Assembly: GCA_026395935.1 (NCBI GenBank)
Contig: JAPLXT010000112.1
Span: 1 to 7,022, forward strand
DNA from: Candidatus Nomurabacteria bacterium
Lineage (GTDB): Bacteria; Patescibacteriota; Minisyncoccia; Phycocordibacterales; UBA9973
Length of the DNA: 7,022 bases
Direction: 5' to 3'
A program made the position numbers and the translations under genes. Below the pieces are notes generated by a model. It ran no database searches and was not told where the DNA came from. It saw only the letters and a list, made by a program, of their open reading frames with translations. The first letter of the stretch is position 1, and each line of letters opens with the position of its first letter. Shown one piece after another: positions 1 through 6,580 of this stretch.

Positions 1-111
1 AAAAGAATGGAGGAAATAAAAAAAATGATAGGTGATGGCTACCTTATTATTCCTTTTTCTAATAAAACAAAGAAAGATTTAGATACTCTGATAGATGAAA
101 TCTTGAGATAA
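1..111 (+). CDS. C-terminal end of an unrecognised protein (partial)
   Basis: Frame 1 is open from the first base to a TAA at 109-111 and encodes 36 residues, ending in TLIDEILR. The stretch is lysine- and glutamate-rich with a short hydrophobic patch (GYLIIPF), as expected for the end of a soluble protein. I do not recognise the family. An in-frame ATG at 7-9 exists, but the frame is already open at the edge, so this is most likely the tail of a longer gene entering from the left. The promoter of the next transcript begins only 4 bp after the stop. Confidence 0.5.
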   Translation, partial: KRMEEIKKMIGDGYLIIPFSNKTKKDLDTLIDEILR

Positions 112-114
112 ATT

Positions 115-143
115 TTGACTTTATTGTTCAATAAGAATAAAAT
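115..143 (+). promoter_or_regulatory. Sigma-70-type promoter for the structured RNA
   Basis: TTGACT at 115-120 and TAAAAT at 138-143 are separated by exactly 17 bp, and each box matches the consensus at five of six positions. Initiation is expected near 150, just before the first helix of the structured RNA. No start codon with a good frame follows, so the promoter appears to serve a non-coding transcript. Confidence 0.6.
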
Positions 144-149
144 GATAAA

Positions 150-360
150 AATGATTAAATCTGATATTTGTGGGGCAGGAGACTGACCCCGAGATGTAGT
201 TCTTCTTCATATAAGGTAACGTGTTACTAAATTACACTACCCGAAGAAGAATGTTCTCGTAAAAACAAAATCAGATAACACCGGACAATATTATTAAGTT
301 AGATATTGTCTTATATATGTATTTAAAAAGGCAATTCATAACCCAATGATCGCCTTTTTA
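150..360 (+). ncRNA. Candidate structured non-coding RNA with a three-way junction
   Basis: Hand folding gives a compact structure. P1 pairs 159-171 with 265-276 (12 bp, A166 bulged). P2 runs directly from it, 172-178 with 183-190 (7 bp, A186 bulged), closed by a GAGA (GNRA-type) tetraloop at 179-182. P3 follows with no linker: 191-194 with 255-258, an internal loop, then nine pairs of 200-208 with 243-251. P3 is topped by P4 (215-218/238-241 and 221-224/234-237). Only 259-264 is unpaired at the junction. A separate 8-bp hairpin (284-291/303-310) and a terminator (325-359) complete a roughly 210-nt unit with its own promoter. The plus strand is favoured because the GNRA loop, promoter and T-tract all read that way. 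It does not match tmRNA, SRP RNA, RNase P RNA or a riboswitch that I know. A leader of the downstream channel gene is possible, but that gene has its own promoter beyond the terminator. Confidence 0.6.
325..359 (+). terminator. Intrinsic terminator, probably bidirectional
   Basis: AAAAAGGC (325-332) pairs with GCCTTTTT (352-359), with TCAT/ATGA pairing inside around a six-base loop. The plus side ends in a T-tract that continues as TATTTT. The A-run on the left gives a matching U-tract on the minus strand, so read-through from gpsA could also stop here. An upstream in-frame ATG of the next gene (346) lies inside this hairpin, which argues against its use as a start. Confidence 0.65.
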
Positions 361-362
361 TT

Positions 363-389
363 TTGCATAGATCATTATTATGTTATACT
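363..389 (+). promoter_or_regulatory. Extended -10 promoter of the TMEM175-like gene
   Basis: TGTTATACT at 381-389 is an extended -10 element (TG, one base, then TATACT at 384-389). A weak TTGCAT (363-368) lies 15 bp upstream, a short spacing that an extended -10 tolerates. Seven bases separate TATACT from the ATG at 397, so transcription should begin at or next to the start codon. Confidence 0.55.
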
Positions 390-396
390 AATAAAT

Positions 397-1029
397 ATGA
401 TGAAACAATTTAGATTAGACCAGCTTGCAGATAGCATCTTTGCTATAGTTATGACAATACTTGTTTTCGAGATAAGAGTTCCAGAATACATGGGAGTAGT
501 CAGTGAAGGCACTCTCGTTAATTCTCTTATGAATATGTACCCTCTTTTCTTGAGTTATTTACTTAGTTTCTCTCTCATCTTTACTTACTGGAGAAGCCAT
601 CATTTCATAGCTTCAGTGCTTGTAAAAAATATTGACGCAAAATTTGCAAATTTAAATGGAATTTTCTTCTTCTTTGTTGGTCTTATACCATTCTCTTCTC
701 ATTTCTTAGGAAGTTATATTTATTCAGAAACAGCCACCATAGTCTTCGCGATCAATATCATACTAATAGGAATAACACTCTTCTTGATGCGTGACTATGC
801 TATAAAATCTCAAACAATTGAGAATGCACCATTCACTAAAATAGAAAACGAACATGCTAAAATGCATATTCTCTTCCCTATTGTATCTGCGATTCTAGCC
901 ATCTTCGTATCTTTTATTAGTATCAAGCTTGCTCTTATACTATTCACTATTGCAATTCTTTTCAATCTATCAAGCAAGGGTACTAATTACGTTTACTTCT
1001 TCATAAACATGTTCCGCAGAAAAGATTAG
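397..1029 (+). CDS. TMEM175-family (DUF1211) six-helix membrane protein, putative potassium channel
   Basis: The protein is 210 residues from the ATG at 397. Residues 5-29 carry the family signature: FR, then ADSIFAI and ILVFEI, equivalent to the FRxxxFSD helix 1 motif, with FSD changed to LAD. Further family hallmarks are YWRSHHF near 64-70 and LIPFSSHFLG near 95-104. Six hydrophobic helices fall at about 12-28, 46-64, 86-104, 109-127, 155-172 and 173-190. Bacterial members have one such six-helix repeat and assemble as tetrameric potassium leak channels in the inner membrane; function here is inferred from the family. The frame stays open back to an ATG at 346, but that codon is inside a terminator and the added residues are not family-like. 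No Shine-Dalgarno precedes 397 and the promoter suggests a leaderless mRNA. The gene ends tail to tail with gpsA, the two stop codons sharing bases 1027-1028. Confidence 0.85.
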   Translation: MMKQFRLDQLADSIFAIVMTILVFEIRVPEYMGVVSEGTLVNSLMNMYPLFLSYLLSFSLIFTYWRSHHFIASVLVKNIDAKFANLNGIFFFFVGLIPFSSHFLGSYIYSETATIVFAINIILIGITLFLMRDYAIKSQTIENAPFTKIENEHAKMHILFPIVSAILAIFVSFISIKLALILFTIAILFNLSSKGTNYVYFFINMFRRKD

Positions 1030-1040
1030 ATCATCTCTGC
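1016..1040. terminator. Weak hairpin between convergent genes
   Basis: GCAGA (1016-1020) pairs with TCTGC (1036-1040), and GAT/ATC (1024-1026/1030-1032) pair inside. The hairpin spans both stop codons of the convergent genes. It has internal mismatches and no strong T-tract on either strand, so a terminator role is only possible. Confidence 0.2.
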
Positions 1041-1853
1041 TAATTTATTGACTGCTTCTTTCACGGACATATCCTCAAAAACAACAGAATGAATGAGTTT
1101 GAAAAAATTTAAATTTATATCAGGATTACCATCCATTTTCAAAATATTTAAGAGAGAAGCAATTCCTTCTTTAGGGTAAATCATTTCTTTTGCAACTTCT
1201 TCAAAGGGTCTTCCTTTACCTATTTCTACTCCGAGCATGCGGCTACGTGATCTTACAAATAAATCACCGGCACAAGTAAATCCAAGGAAAGTTTCGGGTT
1301 TTGCCCCCATATAAACTCCAATTTTTTGTATTTCTTGTAAACCTTGAGAATATACAAATCCTTGAGTATTCTCGCCCAATCCTGCTCCTTCTACTAATCC
1401 AACAAATATTCCAACAGTATTTTTCAGTGCTGAACCCACTTGAACTCCAATGATATCATCAGATAATTGGATTCGTAAATCTGGAAGTTCTATTGCTTTT
1501 TTTAGTTCTTCTTTTCCATTTCCACCAGCTAAAACCATAACTGAGAAAACTCCATTTTGTAATTCTCCTGCTAATGTCGGACCATATAAAAAATATATTT
1601 GATTGTTAGGAAATTCTTTTTCTAAAACTTTAGAAAAAAGTTCACCACTCTTATCAAAACCCTTTGAACAAATTATGATTTTTTTATCAAGAATTTCACT
1701 TTTATGAGACACTAAAACATTTGATACTGCATAGGAAGGAACAGCAACCAAGACAATGTCTGTATCTTTTTCAATTTCTTCTTTAATTATCTGGTGCCCA
1801 TTTAAAACCAAGCGAGAGGCTATTACCCTTCCTTGAATGTATAATAAAATCAC
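1026..1853 (-). CDS. gpsA: NAD(P)-dependent glycerol-3-phosphate dehydrogenase, N-terminus missing
   Basis: GpsA reduces dihydroxyacetone phosphate to sn-glycerol-3-phosphate for phospholipid synthesis. The frame gives 275 residues from a GTG at 1853; complete family members have about 320-340. Clear blocks are DTDIVLVAVPS (30-40), the KKIIICSKGFD strand, GPTLAGE, the substrate-binding helix around SALKNTVGI, GLGENTQ and AGDLFV followed by an Arg-rich loop. The N-terminal Rossmann start with its GxGxxG dinucleotide-binding loop is absent: family similarity begins only at about residues 13-23. Residues 1-12 come from sequence that still encodes Ddl in the other frame. The gpsA frame is closed by a TAA at 1871-1869, so no longer version exists. 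No Shine-Dalgarno precedes the GTG. As it stands the protein should not bind NAD(P)H, and is probably a pseudogene, or half of an artefactual join with ddl. Confidence 0.8.
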   Translation of the reverse strand: MILLYIQGRVIASRLVLNGHQIIKEEIEKDTDIVLVAVPSYAVSNVLVSHKSEILDKKIIICSKGFDKSGELFSKVLEKEFPNNQIYFLYGPTLAGELQNGVFSVMVLAGGNGKEELKKAIELPDLRIQLSDDIIGVQVGSALKNTVGIFVGLVEGAGLGENTQGFVYSQGLQEIQKIGVYMGAKPETFLGFTCAGDLFVRSRSRMLGVEIGKGRPFEEVAKEMIYPKEGIASLLNILKMDGNPDINLNFFKLIHSVVFEDMSVKEAVNKLAEMI

Positions 1854-2691
1854 TTCTAGAATAGTGACTTAGATTAAGGCCCGTATGAATAAGCGAAGCT
1901 AATCTCTCAAGCTCATCCTTCTCTTTTCTTGTAAAATTTCCAGGGCAAATTTCTTCCGACATCCCTTCATATTTTGCTTCAAAATCAAAAAAATCTTTCC
2001 CTTTATGAACACGGATCTCCGTAGAAGGAAGAACATATACTTTCTTATTACGAAAATTATTTACAACTCCAACTGTCGCTTCTTTACCTTCTATCATTTC
2101 TTCTACAAGTACATCAACTTCTTTATTTACACCATCTTCGAAGGCCTTGATAAGCTCTGGATATGTTTTACACATTCTCATCCCAACAGAAGAACCACCA
2201 GAAAGAGGTTTTATAATCCAAGGAGGTGGCATTTGAGAATGAATTCGTTGAGCAACATTTTTTGAATATGATTTTATCGGACCATCTTCTTTTTTATATT
2301 CAGAAACAACTATGTGATTTGGCGTCTTGATTCCAAGTAAAGCAAATTGTTCTTTGGCCAATACTTTATTGTACCCTAAAGCAGAAGCAAATGCCCCAGA
2401 TCCAGTATAAGGAATTTTCCATCCATCAAGAATTTGTTGAACTTTACCATCCTCACCATAGTCCCCGTGTAAAGCATTGAAAATGACATCCACAGAGTGG
2501 AATACATCGGCAATAGATATAGGCTTGCCGTTTATATGCCAAACACCTTCTTTGTCTATTAATATATCTATCGCTTTATAAGTTTTATTTAACTTTTCAC
2601 TTCTTAGGTGAGAAAGTACATTACTTCCTGTTTTAAGAGATACATCATATTCAGAACTTATTCCTCCACGAATAACGCCTACTTTTATCAT
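1783..2691 (-). CDS. ddl: D-alanine--D-alanine ligase, C-terminus missing
   Basis: Ddl joins two D-alanines with ATP to make the peptidoglycan stem dipeptide in the cytoplasm. The 302-residue frame starts at an ATG just after an extended -10. Visible motifs are GGISSEYDVSL (9-19, with the N-terminal catalytic Glu14), NALHGDYGEDG (72-82), PYTGSG (94-99), Lys161 and the GGSSVG loop (165-170) of the ATP-grasp fold, LVEEMIEGKE (195-204), AKYEG (239-243, with the catalytic Tyr) and YSRSDF (277-282, with the substrate-binding Arg279 and Asp281). After about residue 289 the similarity stops. The next 13 residues (to DN) are unrelated, and the expected ExN..PG segment that binds metal and the second D-alanine is absent, together with about 50 C-terminal residues. 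A +1 shift would lead into the gpsA frame, not into missing Ddl sequence. The allele is therefore probably inactive unless the sequence is misassembled. Confidence 0.85.
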   Translation of the reverse strand: MIKVGVIRGGISSEYDVSLKTGSNVLSHLRSEKLNKTYKAIDILIDKEGVWHINGKPISIADVFHSVDVIFNALHGDYGEDGKVQQILDGWKIPYTGSGAFASALGYNKVLAKEQFALLGIKTPNHIVVSEYKKEDGPIKSYSKNVAQRIHSQMPPPWIIKPLSGGSSVGMRMCKTYPELIKAFEDGVNKEVDVLVEEMIEGKEATVGVVNNFRNKKVYVLPSTEIRVHKGKDFFDFEAKYEGMSEEICPGNFTRKEKDELERLASLIHTGLNLSHYSRSDFIIHSRKGNSLSLGFKWAPDN

Positions 2692-2697
2692 TGCTAT

Positions 2698-2706
2698 ATT
2701 ATAGCA
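2698..2706 (-). promoter_or_regulatory. Extended -10 promoter of ddl
   Basis: Read on the minus strand, 2706-2698 is TGCTATAAT, a perfect extended -10 (TGnTATAAT). It lies in the 23-bp gap after uvrC. No convincing -35 is seen inside the uvrC end. Only six bases separate TATAAT from the ddl ATG, so initiation should fall on or just before the start codon. Confidence 0.65.
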
Positions 2707-2714
2707 AATATTCT

Positions 2715-3896
2715 TTACTTTAGAAAACTTTTATTCCTTTTCTGTTTATGGAAAGCAATGCTAAATCTATGAGCTTCGTTATTACTAAGTAGGATTTGTT
2801 TTTTATATACTTTTACTATATTTTCATCACCTATTATAGCTTTTGGTTTATGTCTATCGTCTTTAACCACACCTACAACTTTTATATCAAATTGATATCT
2901 ATTCAAAACTCTTTTTGCTACATTTACTTGAGCTGTACTTCCATCTACAACAATCAAGCTTGGTAACCCCCATTCGCTGTGGCGAAAACGGCGAGAAAGT
3001 ACTTCTTCAAGCGCTCCTATATCATTCGCATCCTTTTGCGTCCTTATTATAAACTTTCTATATTCATTCTTATTGACCTCACCATTTTCTACAACAGTCA
3101 TAGCTCCTACCATGTTCTTGCCTCCCATGTGGGCTACATCGTAAGCTTCAATTCTATATTTGGAAGTCGGACTTCCAAATATTTCTTCTTTTATTAGAGC
3201 CACATCATTTATATGATTCAGTGCGAAAATTCTTTTCTTTATTTCTCCAGCTTTTTCAAATTCTTTCCTAAAAGCATGTGAGAGCATTTCTTTCTTTAAA
3301 TTTATCACAACGCTTTTTTTCTTCCCTTCAAAAAATAGTTTCAGATTTTTTATATTTTCTTTATACTCTCCCAGTGGCACCAACCCTAACTGCTTGTAAA
3401 ACTCCCTATTATTTTTCTTATTAGACTGTTCATCGATAAATGGAAAAATGCGACGAATTATACTCATAGCAACCTTCAATTGCTGGCCGTTAGGAAATGG
3501 ACCATAAACTTTTGCATATTCTTTTTTATTTAGGCCCCTTCCTCTTATTACCAAAACTTTAGGTAATTTATCCTTTGTAATACAAACATAATTAAAGCTT
3601 TTATTATCTTTCTCTTTCGTGTTGTATTTAGGTTTATATTTTTTTATTAAATTTGCTTCAAGTATTAAAGCTTCGAGCACACTGTCAGCCTCTTGCCATT
3701 CTATCTCCGTCGCCTTAGTCACCATGTCTAAAATTGCAGGCCCACGAGTAGCAATTAAGTCTTTACTAAAATAGCTCTTCGTTCTATCACGCAAAGAAGT
3801 TGCCTTACCAATATAAAGAGTTGTCGTCCCTATCTTAAAAAAATAAACTCCTGGCTTGTTTGGTATTTTTAGTTTTTTTAAATTTAGCTTCTTCAT
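2715..3896 (-). CDS. uvrC: Excinuclease ABC subunit C, short form
   Basis: UvrC makes the two incisions flanking a lesion after UvrB has been loaded. This protein has 393 residues against about 600 in typical bacteria. The GIY-YIG nuclease (13-95) is intact: GVY at 16-18, YIG at 28-30, Arg36/Arg38 and the metal-binding Glu in LEALILEANLI (74-84). The UVR motif (about 199-228) is degenerate: KEFEKAGEIKKRI lacks the usual Arg-Asp pair. The RNase H-like nuclease (247-387) shows EAYDVAH (250-256), VVDGS (316-320) and NEAHRFSIAFH (373-383), keeping the Asp, Asp and His positions. The chain ends right there, without the C-terminal tandem helix-hairpin-helix. The four cysteines that hold the Fe-S cluster in E. 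coli UvrC align with Glu156, Glu165, Val173 and Glu177, so no cluster is expected. Start ATG is 4 bp after the uvrA stop. Confidence 0.93.
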   Translation of the reverse strand: MKKLNLKKLKIPNKPGVYFFKIGTTTLYIGKATSLRDRTKSYFSKDLIATRGPAILDMVTKATEIEWQEADSVLEALILEANLIKKYKPKYNTKEKDNKSFNYVCITKDKLPKVLVIRGRGLNKKEYAKVYGPFPNGQQLKVAMSIIRRIFPFIDEQSNKKNNREFYKQLGLVPLGEYKENIKNLKLFFEGKKKSVVINLKKEMLSHAFRKEFEKAGEIKKRIFALNHINDVALIKEEIFGSPTSKYRIEAYDVAHMGGKNMVGAMTVVENGEVNKNEYRKFIIRTQKDANDIGALEEVLSRRFRHSEWGLPSLIVVDGSTAQVNVAKRVLNRYQFDIKVVGVVKDDRHKPKAIIGDENIVKVYKKQILLSNNEAHRFSIAFHKQKRNKSFLK

Positions 3897-3900
3897 AATT

Positions 3901-6492
3901 TTACCTTTTCTTTAGAACCTTCTTTAAATACTTCCCTGTGTAACTGGCAGGCGTATTGGCAACTTCTTCTGGTGTCCCCTTTGCTACAATTTTACCACCA
4001 GAAAGCCCTCCATCTGGCCCTATATCTATTATGTAATCAGAAGATTTTATAATATCCATATTATGTTCTATCACCACAACACTATTCCCTTTATCAACTA
4101 GTCTATTTAATACTTCAAGTAATTTTGCCACATCATCATAATGTAATCCAACTGTCGGTTCATCAAGAAGATAAATAGTTTTCTCCCAATACGGCTTGTA
4201 AAGCTCTGTAGAAATTTTCACACGTTGAGCTTCCCCACCTGAAAGAGTTGTAGCTGATTGGCCAAGCTTCACATAACCAAGCCCCACATCCATCAGAGTC
4301 TTCATCCTGTCATAGACAGCAGGAATATCTTCCCAAAATACTACAGCCTCCTCAATCGTCATTTGCAAGATTTCATAAATATTTTTCTTTTTGTATTTCA
4401 CAGTTAAAGTCTCCTTGTCAAAACGCTTTCCATTACAGACGTCACAGGTCACATAGACAGTCGGAAGAAAATGCATTTCCACTGCAACTTCTCCATTACC
4501 TTCACAAGACTCACAGCGTCCACCTTTCACATTAAAAGAGAATCTATTTGACTTCCATCCTTTTAATCTTGCTTCTTCGCTCAAAGCAAACATATCACGA
4601 ATATGAGTAAAAGCTCCCGTATACGTCGCAATATTCGAACGAGGAGTCCTACCTATTGGAGATTGATCAATCAATACGACACGAGATAAATACTCAGTAC
4701 CAGTGAATGAAGCACAGTTGTAAACTTTCGCACTACGAAACTTTCTTTCATATCTTGCTTGAAGATTTTTATGTAAAATCTCATACATAAAAGAACTCTT
4801 CCCAGATCCAGATACACCAGTAATAGTCACAAGCTTCCCTAATGGAACTTCGGCATTTAAATTATTAATATTGAAAACTTTTCCACCAATTATTTTAAGA
4901 GCACCCTTATCACTAGTCCTTCTCTTTGCTGGAATTTCTATGCGTACTTCATTTCGTAAATAAGCTAGAGTTCTTGATTTAGAAGCGTTTGTCGGCGCAT
5001 CAAGTAGAGTTTGTAAATAATCCGCCACTATCACCTGTCCACCATGAACTCCGGCTTTGGGTCCTATATCAATAAGATAATCTGATGCATAAATAGTATC
5101 CTCATCGTGCTCTACTACTATAATAGTATTCCCTATATCACGAAGATTTTCTAAGGTTTTAATAAGTTTATCATTGTCTCTTTGGTGTAATCCTATAGTC
5201 GGTTCATCTAGTACATATAAAGCTCCAACAAGACGTGAACCTAATTGTGAAGCAAGACGTATTCTTTGTGCTTCTCCTCCTGAAAGTGTATTTGCTTTTC
5301 TATCAAGAGATAAATAATCAAGTCCGACATTTAATAAGAACTGTATTCGTGCTTCTATTTCTTTGATTATAACTTTCGAAATTTCTTTTTCTTTTTCACT
5401 TAGTTCAAGTTCTATGAAAAAGTCTGCGACATCTTGTATCGACAATGCTGTAACATCAACTATATTTAAAGCATTTTTTTTAATGCCAAGATACACATGC
5501 AGTGCTTCTGTACGCAATCTTAAACCTTTACAATCTTCACAAGGATCTAGTCCGCCAAAGTATTTTGTTCCAAGTCCATTACAAGTAGGACATGCACCGT
5601 AAGGAGAATTGAAGGAGAAAAGTCTAGGCTCTATCTCAGGGAAAGCAAATCCATCATTTGCACAAGAAAACTTCGAAGACATTAAGTATTCGTCTTCATC
5701 AATTTTTATAATGACTAATCCATCTGATTCAAGTAGTGCCCTCTCGACACTTTCTGCAAGCCTAGAATAAGAATCCTTCTCATTATCTTTAAATTCATGA
5801 ATTGCAAAAGTGTCCACAATGACTTCTATATCATGCTTTTTTGTTTTCGTAATATCAATCCTCTCTCTTAGATTCTTTATCTCCCCGTCTAAACGAATTT
5901 TCGCGAAACCTTTATTGAGTAAATCATAAAGTAGTTGGTAGTATTCGCCCTTCCTACCACGAACCACAGGTGAAAGTATTGAGATAGGGGCTTCGTTCCA
6001 CTCCACACCTAAAACTTTCTTACTCTTATTCTTTTTCTCGAAATTTTTAATTTTATCTATAGCAAAATGAAGAATCTCATCGTTGGATAATTTCTTGATT
6101 TCATTACCACATATCGGACAATGAGGATGCCCCACACGTGCATAAAGAACACGAAGATAGTCATATATCTCCGTAATAGTAGCAACTGTCGAGCGAGGAT
6201 TGTTTGAACGAGACTTCTGGTCTATCGAAATAGCTGGGGAAAGGCCTGTAATCTCATCTACATCAGGTTTAGGCATCTGATTAAGGAATTGTCTAGCATA
6301 AGCTGAAAGACTCTCCACGTAGCGTCTTTGCCCTTCAGCGAATATGGTGTCGAAAGCCAAAGAACTCTTCCCCGAGCCAGACATCCCAGTTATAACTATC
6401 ATCTTATTGCGAGGCATTTCCACACTAATATTCTTTAAATTATGCGTTCTTGCCCCTTTTATTATTATTTTGTCGCTTGTTTCTTTCTTCAT
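3901..6492 (-). CDS. uvrA: Excinuclease ABC subunit A
   Basis: UvrA is the dimeric ATPase that finds bulky DNA damage and hands it to UvrB. From the ATG at 6492 it has 863 residues, slightly short of the usual 940. In order: Walker A GMSGSGKS (36-43), GQRRYVESLSAYARQF, HCPICG (124-129) before the UvrB-binding domain, the first zinc module (Cys277, then Cys301/Cys304), CEDC (318-321), first signature LSGGEAQ (403-409) with LDEPT, second Walker A GVSGSGKS (559-566), the second zinc module (Cys660/663 and Cys683/686), second signature (751-757) and LLDEPT. In the first zinc module the second Cys of the first pair is Asp280 (sequence CAND). A TTG at 6543 extends the frame by 17 residues, but the likely transcription start is near 6542 and the ATG places the conserved KIIIKGARTHNLKNI start normally. 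It heads the uvrA-uvrC unit. Confidence 0.96.
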   Translation of the reverse strand: MKKETSDKIIIKGARTHNLKNISVEMPRNKMIVITGMSGSGKSSLAFDTIFAEGQRRYVESLSAYARQFLNQMPKPDVDEITGLSPAISIDQKSRSNNPRSTVATITEIYDYLRVLYARVGHPHCPICGNEIKKLSNDEILHFAIDKIKNFEKKNKSKKVLGVEWNEAPISILSPVVRGRKGEYYQLLYDLLNKGFAKIRLDGEIKNLRERIDITKTKKHDIEVIVDTFAIHEFKDNEKDSYSRLAESVERALLESDGLVIIKIDEDEYLMSSKFSCANDGFAFPEIEPRLFSFNSPYGACPTCNGLGTKYFGGLDPCEDCKGLRLRTEALHVYLGIKKNALNIVDVTALSIQDVADFFIELELSEKEKEISKVIIKEIEARIQFLLNVGLDYLSLDRKANTLSGGEAQRIRLASQLGSRLVGALYVLDEPTIGLHQRDNDKLIKTLENLRDIGNTIIVVEHDEDTIYASDYLIDIGPKAGVHGGQVIVADYLQTLLDAPTNASKSRTLAYLRNEVRIEIPAKRRTSDKGALKIIGGKVFNINNLNAEVPLGKLVTITGVSGSGKSSFMYEILHKNLQARYERKFRSAKVYNCASFTGTEYLSRVVLIDQSPIGRTPRSNIATYTGAFTHIRDMFALSEEARLKGWKSNRFSFNVKGGRCESCEGNGEVAVEMHFLPTVYVTCDVCNGKRFDKETLTVKYKKKNIYEILQMTIEEAVVFWEDIPAVYDRMKTLMDVGLGYVKLGQSATTLSGGEAQRVKISTELYKPYWEKTIYLLDEPTVGLHYDDVAKLLEVLNRLVDKGNSVVVIEHNMDIIKSSDYIIDIGPDGGLSGGKIVAKGTPEEVANTPASYTGKYLKKVLKKR
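3904..3908 (-). promoter_or_regulatory. Ribosome binding site of uvrC inside the end of uvrA
   Basis: AAAGG at 3908-3904 on the minus strand lies 7 bases before the uvrC ATG. It forms the last two sense codons of uvrA (AAA AGG TAA). With only 4 bases between the uvrA stop and the uvrC start, ribosomes finishing UvrA can reinitiate, which fixes this ATG and supports a uvrA-uvrC operon. Confidence 0.6.
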
Positions 6493-6505
6493 AAATTTAA
6501 ACAGT

Positions 6506-6528
6506 CCCCCAATCTCTCCTAGAGGGGG
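6506..6528 (-). promoter_or_regulatory. uvrA leader hairpin with AGGAG in its loop
   Basis: On the minus strand CCCCC (6528-6524) pairs with GGGGG (6510-6506), and TCT/AGA pair inside, leaving the five-base loop AGGAG (6520-6516). The hairpin lies in the predicted 50-nt uvrA leader, ending 13 bases before the ATG. AGGAG is a perfect Shine-Dalgarno core, but is 23 bases away from the ATG in linear sequence. A translational control role is possible, not shown. Confidence 0.35.
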
Positions 6529-6548
6529 TATATCAATATTCAACTACT

Positions 6549-6580
6549 ATTATAGTAACATTAATGCCTATCTTTGACAA
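6549..6580 (-). promoter_or_regulatory. uvrA promoter
   Basis: On the minus strand TTGTCA (6580-6575) is followed after 17 bases by TACTAT (6557-6552) and after 20 bases by a perfect TATAAT (6554-6549). Either gives a start near 6542-6545, hence a leader of about 50 nt to the ATG at 6492. The -10 region lies in a 13-bp inverted repeat, TACTA-TTA-TAGTA (6545-6557), which might be an operator. I see no recognisable LexA box. Confidence 0.5.

Noticed and set aside
150..360. tmRNA, SRP RNA, RNase P RNA or a TPP/c-di-GMP riboswitch.
   Set aside because: None of their conserved cores are present (no CCA end or tag frame, no GGAAG SRP loop, no RNase P P4 core, no CUGAGA or GEMM motifs).
346..396. 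Longer N-terminus for the TMEM175-like protein starting at the ATG at 346.
   Set aside because: That ATG lies inside the terminator hairpin, the promoter is downstream of it, and the 17 extra residues are not part of the family signature.
1795..1812. Programmed frameshift linking ddl to gpsA at the TTTTAAAT run.
   Set aside because: Moving from the ddl frame to gpsA needs a +1 shift, while the slippery-like heptamer TTTAAAT would shift from gpsA to ddl (-1). Domains essential to both enzymes would still be missing.
2005..2265. Plus-strand open frame of 86 codons within ddl.
   Set aside because: It is antisense to clearly conserved Ddl sequence, has no recognisable domain or start signal, and its composition fits a shadow frame. 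The same holds for plus-strand frames at 2979-3197, 5363-5602 and 6344-6577.
6493..6543. UvrA starting at the TTG at 6543 (17 extra residues).
   Set aside because: The predicted transcription start falls at or beside the TTG, and the extra residues are encoded by the G-C hairpin of the leader. The ATG at 6492 gives a normal UvrA start.
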